Of a stretch of 64,000 nucleotides of DNA, positions 36,271 through 45,268 are shown piece after piece. The notes under the pieces were generated by a model that was given only the letters and a program-made list of their open reading frames with translations, made no database searches and was not told where the DNA came from. This stretch comes from an uncultured Aeriscardovia sp. GTDB lineage: Bacteria > Actinomycetota > Actinomycetes > Actinomycetales > Bifidobacteriaceae. The position numbers and the translations under genes were made by a program. The stretch covers positions 1-64,000 of the forward strand of contig CAIFES010000005.1 of NCBI GenBank assembly GCA_903789535.1, read 5' to 3'. Numbering within the stretch: position 1 is the first letter of the stretch; the number at the start of each line of letters is the position of its first letter.

Positions 36271-36492
36271 AACCGTCATATCGATCAGAAGAGCGGTCGA
36301 TCACTGCGATCAATCCACCCATGCAATCCGTCCATGTCGACGAAATCTCGGCATCGACAGAGTTCAGAGGAAAGGTGCCGCGCACAGGGAATTCATCGTT
36401 TTGACAAAGCTACGTCGCATCACGCTCGGACGATTGCGATGAGTCCGTTTATTAACCGGCCCGTAATCAAATCACCGATCATCACACGCCTA

Positions 36493-36771
36493 TCACTTCT
36501 TTCGCACGGCACGATCGGCACGGACGTTCTTGATCAGTGCCATCAGATCATCCTCATCCTTCAATCCCACTTCCGCTGCCGCACCGTCGAACCCACGCTG
36601 GGCCCGCTCGAGCGCCTGAAGATTCGAGTTCTGCAGGACCACTGAGCCGTCATCCGCCTGCACAAAAAGGACTTTATCGCCAGAACGCACGCCCAGTGCC
36701 GAACGAATGTCGGCAGGAATGGTGATCTGACCCTTGCTGGTGACCTTTGCGATATCAAGAACCGTGCTCAT
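36493..36771 (-). CDS. AbrB/MazE/SpoVT-type antitoxin or regulator, without toxin partner
   Basis: A 92-aa DNA-binding protein. The N-terminal swapped-hairpin domain is clear (AKVTSKGQITIPADIRSALGVRSGDKVLFV). The C-terminal half is charged and would bind a toxin in TA pairs. On the downstream side only about 220 nt remain before the MFS gene and no toxin frame is present. An operator-like dyad overlaps its RBS, which suggests autoregulation. The local GC content is lower than the flanks, consistent with transfer. Confidence 0.88.
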   Translation of the reverse strand: MSTVLDIAKVTSKGQITIPADIRSALGVRSGDKVLFVQADDGSVVLQNSNLQALERAQRGFDGAAAEVGLKDEDDLMALIKNVRADRAVRKK

Positions 36772-36779
36772 GACCGTCT

Positions 36780-36803
36780 CCTTACATGTAAGGAATACCT
36801 TAC
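36780..36803 (-). promoter_or_regulatory. Operator-like overlapping dyads before the AbrB-type gene
   Basis: CCTTACATGTAAGG is a perfect 14-bp palindrome, and its right half GTAAGG forms a second dyad with CCTTAC four bases on, giving three half-sites. The AAGGAG ribosome binding site lies inside it, 6 nt before the ATG. The bound protein would block both transcription and access of ribosomes. Confidence 0.7.
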
Positions 36804-37092
36804 CATATTCATCGGTTACCGCTGACTGACACCATCTCGAACAGGCGAACGAAATCCCATCAAATCAAAATCGCGCGCGAAATTACACGACCGCGTACCG
36901 AAAACGACCACACAGCGCGGCACAGAATTTCTTCAACACGACGGCACAGGCCATCTACAGCATTGCGGTGACGCTGCTTTCACTCTCGAACTTCGTGCTG
37001 AGTACCCGTCTGCACGTGGCAAACCCCGATACCCGGGTGGGACTCGCGCCGGCATCGCACCGGACTGGTCTTCGACCTGCTCATCAAGAGTG
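36804..37092. other. Gap between sortase and AbrB-type gene
   Basis: About 290 nt of lower GC content. One plus-strand stretch (36925-37070) has a coding-like composition with a hydrophobic segment TLLSLSNFVLS, which might be a gene remnant, but no start with RBS or family match was found. Confidence 0.3.
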
Positions 37093-38094
37093 CTATGCGA
37101 CAGGCATCCCGCCACGGACATGGCTGCCACGCCTGGGCAAAGGCTCCCGCCTCCTTCGCAGCACCACGATCGTCAGACCGATGACCAGCACGATGAGGAA
37201 GATGATGAGCGCATCAAAAATCGCAGGATAGAATCCCCTGTCCTTCTGGACGGGCGCGGAGGAAAGCGGCACACGCTCGCCGCGGATGACGAGCCGCTGC
37301 GTGTTGACGCCGTACGGCGTGCAGGTGAGCAGTGTGACGCGGTCGGCATCACGGTCGATGGCGAAATGGGAGGTATCGCCCGGGTCGATCACCCAGATGC
37401 GGTCCACCTTGTAGGCGAGCGTTCTGCCATACACGTGTATATAAAAGGTGTCGCCCGCGCGCAGCTCGTCGAGACGGGTGAAGATGAGCGCGTTGGGCAG
37501 ACCACGATGACCGGCAAGAACAGAGTTCGTGCCTTTGCCGCCCACAGGAAGGCTCGTGCCATACAGATGCCCGGCACCGGCGGACAGCGCCGTCTCGGAG
37601 GTGCCGTGGCGGATCGGCAGGTCGACGGAGATCTTGGGGATCTCAAGCGTGGCGATCGGTTCGAGCGGATCGGCGGAAGCGCCCCTGGCCGAACGCGGCA
37701 GGGTGAGCTGGCCCATATAGTCGGCGTCCGAGAGGCTGACAGGATCGCCGATACCGGAGACCGGCGTCTCGCCTTTGCGCAACCGGTTGTTGTAATCGTG
37801 CGCACGCCGGAGAATTTTGTCTTTTTCAGTTTTGTCCACCGCCGACTGTTTGCCCGACCACTCTTTGCTGATGGTCGATTCCGACAGGGCGGAGAAGGAC
37901 TGGGAGACGATGGGATACGCGAGCAGCAGGATGCCGAGCACCATCGCGATGACGGCGATGACGGTCCCCGGGCGGACGTGGCGCGCACCGGTATGCACGC
38001 TGCGTGCATTCATACGGTCGCGACACCCCGGCTGGCGCGCGGCGGTCGCCGAAGCCGCGGACCGCCTGCTTTGACGCGATGTTTCCCTCGTCAT
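37093..38094 (-). CDS. Class C (pilin-polymerising) sortase
   Basis: The enzyme links pilin subunits through lysine and LPXTG threonine at the membrane. The 333-aa protein has an N-terminal membrane helix (VIAVIAMVLGILLLAYPIV), the sortase barrel with LAGHRG (catalytic His), VTLLTCTPYGVNTQRLVIRG (catalytic Cys and Arg), and a C-terminal helix followed by RRRR, which marks class C. A lid-like segment DPVSLSDADYMGQL precedes the barrel. It is the last gene of the pilus operon. Confidence 0.95.
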   Translation of the reverse strand: MTRETSRQSRRSAASATAARQPGCRDRMNARSVHTGARHVRPGTVIAVIAMVLGILLLAYPIVSQSFSALSESTISKEWSGKQSAVDKTEKDKILRRAHDYNNRLRKGETPVSGIGDPVSLSDADYMGQLTLPRSARGASADPLEPIATLEIPKISVDLPIRHGTSETALSAGAGHLYGTSLPVGGKGTNSVLAGHRGLPNALIFTRLDELRAGDTFYIHVYGRTLAYKVDRIWVIDPGDTSHFAIDRDADRVTLLTCTPYGVNTQRLVIRGERVPLSSAPVQKDRGFYPAIFDALIIFLIVLVIGLTIVVLRRRREPLPRRGSHVRGGMPVA

Positions 38095-38121
38095 GACGAA
38101 AAGACCTCAGAATACACTCAA

Positions 38122-38155
38122 GGGCCGCACGGCGCATGCGCCCGCCGTGCGGCCC
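38122..38155 (-). terminator. Strong hairpin between major pilin and sortase genes
   Basis: GGGCCGCACGGCG and CGCCGTGCGGCCC form a perfect 13-bp stem, 8-nt loop, but only TTGAGTG follows. It may act as a partial terminator or an mRNA stabiliser that keeps pilin transcripts more abundant than those for the sortase. Confidence 0.6.
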
Positions 38156-38174
38156 CAGGTGGAGATGGGATCAA

Positions 38175-39974
38175 TCAGGCGCGACGGCGCTGACGGACGA
38201 GCGTGATCACGCCGCCCGCGAGCAGTGCCGCACCGGCCAGGACGAGCACCACGATGCCCGCGGCGCCGGTCTTCGGCAGGAAGCCCTTGTAGTTCTTCAC
38301 GTCGATGGTGATGTCACTGTCGCTGGCGATGTCCGCCTGTCCGGTCGTGGCGAGCGTGTACTTGATCGTGTACGGCTCGGAGACATCCTGCTCGATCTTG
38401 TCGGTCTGGGTCTCCTTGTTGGTCGCCGTGATCGTGACGGTCACATCGGAGCCGAGGCCACGGTAGCCTTCCGGCGCCTTGGTCTCATGCAGCTTATACG
38501 TGCCTTCCTTGAGGCCCTGGAACTCGATATTGCCGGAGGCCGGGGTCGTCACAGTGTCGACGGAGCCGTCCGGGTTGTAGTCATAGGCGCCGTCATGCGA
38601 GTCGAACTTGAGGACGTTGCCCTGGCTGTCCTTGACCTGGAACTGAGCGCCCTCGAGCTGAGTTGTCGTCGAATCGCCGTCGACCTTCTTGAGGTTGAAC
38701 TGGAAGGTGTAGACGTGCGGGTGCTCGGTCGGGGTCTTCTCGCCGCCGTTGTTGTTGCGCGGATCGTGCTGGTAGGTGACGTCATAGGCGTTGTCGTTGC
38801 CGGTGGAGGCGATCACGGCATCGTCGTTGAGATGCGCGGTGTAGTAGACTTTGACCCACTTGCCGGCGAGCTTGAGATTGGCCTTGTTGTTCGCAAGATC
38901 CGCCGCCTCGGTGGCGCCCTCCTTGCCGAAGTTCCACGTCAGGCTCTTGCCGTCAGTGCTCACTTGGGCTGTCGGTGCCGTGTAAAGCGTGCTGGCATCC
39001 CAGTCGACGTCAGCAGCACTCGGCGTGAAGCTATCACCGACCTTGATCTTGACAGACTTCTGGCCGTCGAAATCCAGACCCTTGCTCAGGGTGTCGTTCA
39101 TCGTGAACCAGAAGCCATCCTTGTACTGGTCGGCCCACTTAGAGGGAATCTGGAAGGTGAGCTCGAAGGCGACCGCCGTGTTCTCGGCCGCGGTGTCGGC
39201 CTTGCGCTGGTTGCCGTAATGATCGACCTTCGTACCCTCATCCGTCGAATCCTGGACCCAATCGACGATGTTCTTGTGCGACACAGGCGTCGTCGACTTG
39301 AGGTCGATGGTGACGTCCTTCGTCACCGGGTTGGTGATGACGAGCGAGACCGGGGAGTTGTCCTTCGAACCGGACGGCGCGGCGGTGTCAGGCTTGGTGG
39401 TCTCGCGCACGAGATACCAGCCGGCACCCGGCACCGTGGCCTTCTTCTGGTTGGCGTTGCCCTCGACGTTCTTCCAGTCCGACTCCTTGACGGCCGGAGT
39501 CAGCTTGTTCGTGGTGATCGCGTCGGACAGCGCCTCGGCGAATGCGCGCTCCAGATCGGCATTCTGGTTCTGGCCGAGCGCAGAGACGGCGTCGAGCACC
39601 GTCGCCTCGGTGGAATCGTTCTTCAGGACGTTGGACTTGTCCGTGGCCTGCGCCTTGCCGTCGGTGGTCAGACCCGCCTTGATCGCGGCGGAACGGACGG
39701 TGGACAGCCACGCGCTCGGGATGGCGAGCGTGTAGTTCTCGGTCGCCGTATCCGCATCGCCGGAGGGGGCGGTGCCCGTGATGGTGATGGGCTCATAGGC
39801 CTCGAACGTGCGGTCGGCGAGGCTCGTGCCGGCGTTGAGGGTGATCGAGTAGCTGTTCGTGTCGGAAGCCTGCTCGTCCGCGGATGCGGCGGCGGCTCCG
39901 GTCAGTGCCATGGCGAGGGTCGCCGTTCCGGCGACGATGGCTGTCCAGGCTTTTGCGATGCCTGCGTGTTTCAT
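38175..39974 (-). CDS. Major pilin (fimbrial backbone subunit), isopeptide-forming, LPKTG
   Basis: A 599-aa secreted pilin. Signal peptide 1-34 (AWTAIVAGTATLAMALTG, ADE). The middle has two beta domains. A C-terminal Cna-B/SpaA domain (FQFNLKKVDGDSTTTQLEGA) ends with the E-box YKLHETKAPEGY, whose Glu promotes an internal isopeptide bond. LPKTG at about residue 564 is followed by a hydrophobic helix and RQRRRA. I did not find an unambiguous pilin lysine motif. It follows the tip gene by 90 nt; AGAAGGGATAGG precedes the ATG. Confidence 0.93.
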   Translation of the reverse strand: MKHAGIAKAWTAIVAGTATLAMALTGAAAASADEQASDTNSYSITLNAGTSLADRTFEAYEPITITGTAPSGDADTATENYTLAIPSAWLSTVRSAAIKAGLTTDGKAQATDKSNVLKNDSTEATVLDAVSALGQNQNADLERAFAEALSDAITTNKLTPAVKESDWKNVEGNANQKKATVPGAGWYLVRETTKPDTAAPSGSKDNSPVSLVITNPVTKDVTIDLKSTTPVSHKNIVDWVQDSTDEGTKVDHYGNQRKADTAAENTAVAFELTFQIPSKWADQYKDGFWFTMNDTLSKGLDFDGQKSVKIKVGDSFTPSAADVDWDASTLYTAPTAQVSTDGKSLTWNFGKEGATEAADLANNKANLKLAGKWVKVYYTAHLNDDAVIASTGNDNAYDVTYQHDPRNNNGGEKTPTEHPHVYTFQFNLKKVDGDSTTTQLEGAQFQVKDSQGNVLKFDSHDGAYDYNPDGSVDTVTTPASGNIEFQGLKEGTYKLHETKAPEGYRGLGSDVTVTITATNKETQTDKIEQDVSEPYTIKYTLATTGQADIASDSDITIDVKNYKGFLPKTGAAGIVVLVLAGAALLAGGVITLVRQRRRA

Positions 39975-40064
39975 TTCCTATCCCTTCTTTGTGGCCGGTA
40001 GTTCCGGCTCCCCTCGGCTTCCTCGCCTCAGGGCCTGACGGGACGAGCCCGCCACGTTTGTTGT

Positions 40065-43000
40065 TCAGTCGCGTTTCCTGCCCAGGCTGATTGCCCCTGC
40101 GAGCAGGAGGAGCAGCCCCAGGGCGGTGAACAGGCCGACGACGGCCCATCTGCTGCCCGTGATCGGAAGCGCATACTGTCTGTTCTCATCACCGATCGGC
40201 CCGAAGGCGATGTTCTCGACGAACGAATCGCCCCGGATGCCGATGAGCGCGGTTTTCTGGTCCTCGCCCACGGTGAAAGTGTTGTGGTTGAGCAGGTACT
40301 TGTCGGGTGCCTGCGTCTCGGAAAGCTCGTAGGTGCCCCACTTGAGCCCTTTGACGGTGAACTTGCCGGCGGCCGTGTCCGTGTCACACAGGACGCCGTC
40401 TTCCGAGCCGGACGGCTCCGAAGCCTTGCAGGAGGCGCCGTCGCCCTCGTTGTCGACGACGGTGTAGGCGGCGGTCTTCTTCTGCTCGTTTCCGGAGGCA
40501 TCCTTCTGCGTCCACGAACGCACAAGCCTCCAGCCCGAGCCGGCAAGAAGCTTGTCCTCGTCGGCGGCGTCGACTTTGCGCCAGGAAGCGGTGCCTGTCA
40601 GCTTGGTGTTGACGATGCGGCCGAAGCTCAGATGGGCGCCTTCCCAGGTGGAGTTGTCGAGATGGAAGTCCTTGTGGCTCATGCGCAGCCTGTAGCCGGC
40701 AGGCGCCGTCTTCTCGGCGACGCGGTACCAGCCGTTCTTGAGCCCTGCGATCTTCACCTTGCCGGCGGCGGGGTCGATATCCGCGAACCGTCCGGCGACG
40801 GCCGTACAGGCAGAGGCCTCGTCACCCGCGTTTTTGACGCAATCGGAGATATCGATCGACCCGTCCGTGCCGAAAGCGGTGTCCTTCGTCGTATACGTGT
40901 TGTCGGTGTAGCGCGTCAGCGTCCACACGGCGCCGGCGAGAGGATCGTGCGCGGTCGTGTCGTCTACCTTCGTCCATGTGGCCGTGGTGGCCGGATCGGA
41001 GATGACCGGGACCGCGTCCGAGCCGTCCGCCAGCTTGACGTAGTTCTTGTCATACGAGATGACTTCAATGCCGCCGCCATTGACGCGGAATGTGACGAGC
41101 ACGTCATCACCGTTGTTGTTCTTCGAATAGCCGTCCGGCGCGGAGTCCTCATACAGATGGTAGATGCCGTCGGGCAGACCGCCGATGCTGAACCTGCCCG
41201 CGGCAGGATCGGTGTCAGTGCGGGAGGGCAGCACATCCGACATGACGATGATGAACATGCTGCCGGCATACTTTCCGTCGGTGGAGGCGGCGGTGATCTT
41301 GGCGATGCCGATCGTCCTGCCGGTCACAATGCCGCTCGACGCGTCGACCGAGACAATGTCCGGGTCCGAGGATGTCCACGTCACTTTCGTGGCGATGACG
41401 CCCTTGCGCTTGGCGGACAGCTGTGCGGTCTTGCCCAGACGCACCTGCTGCGGGCCGACGATGGTCAGACCGGTCTTGTCCGGCTGGTCATCGGTGATCG
41501 TCACCTCGATCGAATCGGTCACCGTGCCTTTGCTGGTGGTGATCGAGGCAGTGACGGTGGCCGTTCCGGCTGTGGCCCCCATGAGCGTTCCGGATACCGA
41601 GTCAGCCGCCGGCTGGACCGCCACGATGCCCGGATCTGAGGATTTCCATGTGACGCCGACCGCGGAGGCCTGCTTCGGCGTGACGGCCACACCGAGCGTG
41701 ATCGCCGTGCCGGCCTTCAGACTGAGCTTGCCGCCGGCGACGCCGTCGCCGGTGATGGACAGATGCTCGACCTCGACCGCGCACGGGGGTGTGTCGTTTG
41801 TCGCCATGCTGCCGGTGTAGAACACGGCGGTCTCGGCGGACGGATCGACCGCGTAGAAGCCGTCCGTCTTGCCACCGTTGTCCCACTGTCCGGCGTGCAG
41901 GTCGGCGGCATTGGCGAAGGCGATACGGATCTTCTTTCCGACGATGCCGTTGATGGTGTACTTGTACCAGCCGGTGCAGGCCTGCGTCATTGCCTGCGGC
42001 ACCGTGGTCCAATGGGCTCCGTCATCGACCGAATAGTGGATGTAGACGCCGTTCGTCCAGCCGGGCCGGCGGCCCTGCTGGAACCAAACGTCCGTCCGGG
42101 CCTTCTGCGTCTGTTCGTCGCTTCCTTCGGAGGAGACGGTGAGCAGCAGACGCGCGGAGCGGGTGACGCCGGCATCGTTGCGATAGGTGGCGGTGATGGT
42201 CGTCGTGCCGGCGGCCTTCGCCCGCACAGTGCCGTCGCCGTCAATGGACGCCACAGCGGTGTCGGAGGACGTCCACACGACCTTTTTGAGCTGTGTGTCG
42301 GTGAGCGGATCCTCGCCGAAGTACACGGAGAGCTTCTGGGTGGCGGTAGGCTGCATATCACGTCCGCCGCGCAGGGAGAACTCGCCTTTCTCGCTGATCG
42401 GTGTATCCCCGGAACCGGAGGAGACCGTCAGCACGGCGATCGCGCGCTGCGTACCGGCGCGGGCGATGATCTCCACGTTGCCGGGGGCGATCGCGGAAAT
42501 AGTGCCGTCCGCCGCGATGGTGGCGATCGTGGGATCCGAGGAACGCCATTCAATGGACGGCATGTTCTCGGGCGTCGACGCAAAGTTTGCCGTGGCCTTC
42601 GTCTGGTGGCCCACCGTGAGCTGGTCCGAATCGAGATCCACGCTCAGGGCCGGGGTCTGTCCGATGGTGTCGGTGACCTCCCAGATGTCGCCGGAGTCAT
42701 TGGTGATGCGCCAGGACGAGCCTGCCAGGGCGTTGCCGTTGCCGCTCTTGTCGGTCTTGCGCCAGTCGAGGTTGTTGGGCGTGTCGGCGATGTAGTTGAT
42801 TGTGCGGGCGGCGTCCTCGACCGCGCCGTTCGCGGCGGAGTCCGATGAAAGCGCCGCCAGCCGGCGTCTGCGGGCGTTGACCGCGCTCTGCAGAGGATCG
42901 GTCCTGGTGCCGTCGCCCGTGAGTTTGGCGACGGTGCCATCCTGCGTGGTCGTCACCGTATAGACCTTGTCGTTGAGCGTGTAGCCCTCGGGGGCGCCGG

Positions 43001-44768
43001 TCTCGGTGATGTAATACGTGGCGTTTGGCACGAGGCTCTGCAGCAGCAGGTGGCCGGACTCGGGCGACCAGTCGTTGTCGCCGTTGTCGCTCACACGCAT
43101 GATGGCGTTCTGCTTGTTTTCCGCGTCGGCCTTCGAGGCGTACACGCCCCATTCCGAGCCGGACAGGAAGGTGCTGCCGTCAGTGTTGGTTTTGTACCAT
43201 TCCACAGCCGAGCAGGTGGAGGAGACCGCGCCGTTCCATGGCAGGTTGTGCCGCTCCTGGTCCATGTCGAGCACCGAGGCGGAGCCGGAGGTGCCGGCCG
43301 GCGTGGGGTTGTCCATCATGAAGTCGCCGCCGACCCACACACGGCCGTTGGTGGTCACATGATCGTCGAAACTCGCGTGCGGCACAAGCACGCTGCCCAG
43401 CAGGGCGGCAGCCGGATCGTCGGTGGAGTTGGTGGTCTGCCCGGACTCGTTCGTCTGTGCGCCGTGGATGGTCAGACCCGGGGTGGTCGTGCCGCCGCTG
43501 GTCGTATCCTGTGCCTGCGGGAAGTTCCACATGATTTTCTGGGCCACATCGGTATACAGCTTGCGCTGGATGGCGGTGGCGTTCTTGGAGAAACCGTTTC
43601 CGATCTGCTGGTTGCCCCACCACAGACGCCAGCCGTTCTGCCACGAGACCTGCTGCCCGGTGACATTGATGACGACGTTCGCGCCGTCGGGGATGTTGGT
43701 GAATTTAAAGTCGGTGCCGCGCCAGCCGGTGGAATCAAGCTGCTCGGGCGTGACGGTGAACACCTGCAGCGCGGAGGAGCCGTCACCGGTGAAGTAGACG
43801 AGCTTCTCGGCGTTCGCCTTCTTGGAATCGTCGGAATAGGCGTCCGTGAAGGTGAGCGTGTGCGACTTCGTGGCGTCGTACTTTGCGTACGTCGTGGTGC
43901 CCGAGGGCGCCGAGCCGGTGGTGACCGTTCCGGTGTCGGCCAGCTTGGCGAGATTGTCGGACAGATCGGCGATGTGCTGGTCCTCGTTGCTGTAATCGTG
44001 GGTCGTCCCGCCGATTTTCACGTGTGAGAGGGCATCGGCATCATTAGTGGTGATGAAACCTTTGCTGCCCTTGTACATCTGCAGCGAGTTGTTCTTGTTC
44101 ATCTGGCCCCACACATCGGACATCGGGCCGGCGATATCGGCGTTATAGGTGAAGCTCTTGGCCGCCGCCTGGTCTTTGGGGCTCGTGGTGGATTTGATGC
44201 CCGTGTACTGCTGCCACGCCTGCAGATGCGAGGGGCTGCCCTTGCCGCTGAGGGTCTGCGATTTGCCCCCGACGGTCAGCACGGTGCTGCCGTCCGCCGG
44301 CAGGTACTGCGCGCCGAAGGCGACCATGCCCATGGTGAAGAAGCCCTTGAGCGGGCGTGAGAGGAAATCACCCTTGACGATAGTGACGCCCTCGGTCTCG
44401 CCGGCGTACGATCCGCCGATGCCCGTGTTCGACCACCAGTTCTGGTTCGTGTTCTTGTTGCCGACGACGAAATCCCCGCCCACGTAGGTGGCCACGCCGG
44501 TGTCATCGGAGTGGATGTCGCCCGAGGCGTCGTCGCTGAGTGTAAGCGAGACGGGGGTGCAGATACCGGGCTTGGCGGTACCGGCGGCCTCATCGGCGTC
44601 GGAGGAGACGGCGAGGGCCGTCTGCGAGGCGAGGAGGAACGCGATCGTCAGCGCGGAGCAGAGGGCACGGCGCAGACCGCGCGCAAACGCCCGCGTCCGA
44701 TTCACGGACACGGAATAGTAACGTTTGCAGTCAAGTCGATGATGACCTGACATGCGACCTACAACCAT
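40065..44768 (-). CDS. Pilus tip adhesin with nested Ig-like and starch-binding-like modules, LPITG
   Basis: A 1567-aa secreted surface protein. After a signal peptide comes a choice-of-anchor-A-like adhesin domain (ATYVGGDFVVGNKN) to about residue 500. Cna-B domains follow, one with ITETGAPEGY. From about 666 a Cna-B domain starts (DWRKTDKSGNGNALAGSSW), is broken by four Ig-like group 2 domains with SSDPTIATI, SSDTAVASI, SSDPGIVAV and SSDPDIVSV, and resumes at about 1181 (DPAAGRFSIGGLPDG). Within the insert, residues 893-985 resemble CBM25/26 starch-binding modules (GVYIHYSVDDGAHW, AGQWDNGGKTDGFY). Two more Cna-B domains and LPITG end it. The ATG at 44768 has GGAAGG at 5 nt. Domain names are by recall. 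Confidence 0.85.
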   Translation of the reverse strand: MVVGRMSGHHRLDCKRYYSVSVNRTRAFARGLRRALCSALTIAFLLASQTALAVSSDADEAAGTAKPGICTPVSLTLSDDASGDIHSDDTGVATYVGGDFVVGNKNTNQNWWSNTGIGGSYAGETEGVTIVKGDFLSRPLKGFFTMGMVAFGAQYLPADGSTVLTVGGKSQTLSGKGSPSHLQAWQQYTGIKSTTSPKDQAAAKSFTYNADIAGPMSDVWGQMNKNNSLQMYKGSKGFITTNDADALSHVKIGGTTHDYSNEDQHIADLSDNLAKLADTGTVTTGSAPSGTTTYAKYDATKSHTLTFTDAYSDDSKKANAEKLVYFTGDGSSALQVFTVTPEQLDSTGWRGTDFKFTNIPDGANVVINVTGQQVSWQNGWRLWWGNQQIGNGFSKNATAIQRKLYTDVAQKIMWNFPQAQDTTSGGTTTPGLTIHGAQTNESGQTTNSTDDPAAALLGSVLVPHASFDDHVTTNGRVWVGGDFMMDNPTPAGTSGSASVLDMDQERHNLPWNGAVSSTCSAVEWYKTNTDGSTFLSGSEWGVYASKADAENKQNAIMRVSDNGDNDWSPESGHLLLQSLVPNATYYITETGAPEGYTLNDKVYTVTTTQDGTVAKLTGDGTRTDPLQSAVNARRRRLAALSSDSAANGAVEDAARTINYIADTPNNLDWRKTDKSGNGNALAGSSWRITNDSGDIWEVTDTIGQTPALSVDLDSDQLTVGHQTKATANFASTPENMPSIEWRSSDPTIATIAADGTISAIAPGNVEIIARAGTQRAIAVLTVSSGSGDTPISEKGEFSLRGGRDMQPTATQKLSVYFGEDPLTDTQLKKVVWTSSDTAVASIDGDGTVRAKAAGTTTITATYRNDAGVTRSARLLLTVSSEGSDEQTQKARTDVWFQQGRRPGWTNGVYIHYSVDDGAHWTTVPQAMTQACTGWYKYTINGIVGKKIRIAFANAADLHAGQWDNGGKTDGFYAVDPSAETAVFYTGSMATNDTPPCAVEVEHLSITGDGVAGGKLSLKAGTAITLGVAVTPKQASAVGVTWKSSDPGIVAVQPAADSVSGTLMGATAGTATVTASITTSKGTVTDSIEVTITDDQPDKTGLTIVGPQQVRLGKTAQLSAKRKGVIATKVTWTSSDPDIVSVDASSGIVTGRTIGIAKITAASTDGKYAGSMFIIVMSDVLPSRTDTDPAAGRFSIGGLPDGIYHLYEDSAPDGYSKNNNGDDVLVTFRVNGGGIEVISYDKNYVKLADGSDAVPVISDPATTATWTKVDDTTAHDPLAGAVWTLTRYTDNTYTTKDTAFGTDGSIDISDCVKNAGDEASACTAVAGRFADIDPAAGKVKIAGLKNGWYRVAEKTAPAGYRLRMSHKDFHLDNSTWEGAHLSFGRIVNTKLTGTASWRKVDAADEDKLLAGSGWRLVRSWTQKDASGNEQKKTAAYTVVDNEGDGASCKASEPSGSEDGVLCDTDTAAGKFTVKGLKWGTYELSETQAPDKYLLNHNTFTVGEDQKTALIGIRGDSFVENIAFGPIGDENRQYALPITGSRWAVVGLFTALGLLLLLAGAISLGRKRD

Positions 44769-44928
44769 CAGTACCTTCCACAACTACCACAGCAGTCACG
44801 TCAAGGTTGGTATGACGGTCTTTCGCCTTCATACTGCAGTGCTGGACAGTGCGGCACATTCATTGTGCCGAACCCCGATGTGATTTCCTTTACTGTGAAG
44901 GATGCCAAAGGTTGCAATCGATGTCAAA

Positions 44929-44951
44929 GCCGGAATTACTTTCATTCCGGC
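44929..44951. other. Hairpin in the pilus leader
   Basis: GCCGGAAT and ATTCCGGC form a perfect 8-bp stem with a 7-nt loop, between the G10 tract and the tip gene. It may be a 5' UTR structure or a regulator site. Confidence 0.6.
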
Positions 44952-45013
44952 ACTATTTGATAAAGTGCAGGAACCTGAAAGAACAATATGTGGAAAACCG
45001 CGGAAATAATCCA

Positions 45014-45023
45014 CCCCCCCCCC
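45014..45023 (-). repeat. Homopolymeric G10 tract upstream of the pilus operon
   Basis: Ten G residues in a row on the coding strand, 246 nt before the tip gene start. Such tracts slip during replication. Here the tract is not in an extended coding frame, so any switching would act on transcription or leader RNA. Confidence 0.9.
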
Positions 45024-45268
45024 GGCAAAAGATTAAAAATCCTGCAAATAAAAGTTTCCCGTCCGGGCGTGTCGCACACAGGTCGCGCCACCGCCACGCC
45101 TGTCACGAGAGGGGCATCAGACACATAGTCATCCCTCACGACCGCAGTACACCGCAATTTAAGGAAAGATACAAATACTGACGACGCGAGCAAAGTCACT
45201 TATTTCTTATTTCGTCCGATCAGCGCACAGAGCAAAATCTGCACACCCATGGACGAATCCCGCCCGGC

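Larger units (their letters stand above)
44769..45268 (-). promoter_or_regulatory. AT-rich leader and promoter region of the pilus operon
   Basis: These 500 nt between the AraC-type gene and the tip gene hold no gene. All three minus-strand frames close before the tip start. Features are a G10 tract (45014-45023), an 8-bp hairpin (44929-44951) and AT-rich stretches at 45026-45056 likely to hold a promoter. Confidence 0.6.

Noticed and set aside
38136-40001. A 621-codon open frame opposite the major pilin gene
   Set aside because: The pilin has signal peptide, Cna-B domain and LPKTG on the minus strand. The plus frame is Arg/Val-rich noise.
44829-45199. Two short minus-strand frames that touch the G10 tract, as possible pilin N termini
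   Set aside because: They end at 44942 and 44829, and the third frame stops near 44953. None joins the tip gene even with slippage, so the tract is treated as non-coding.
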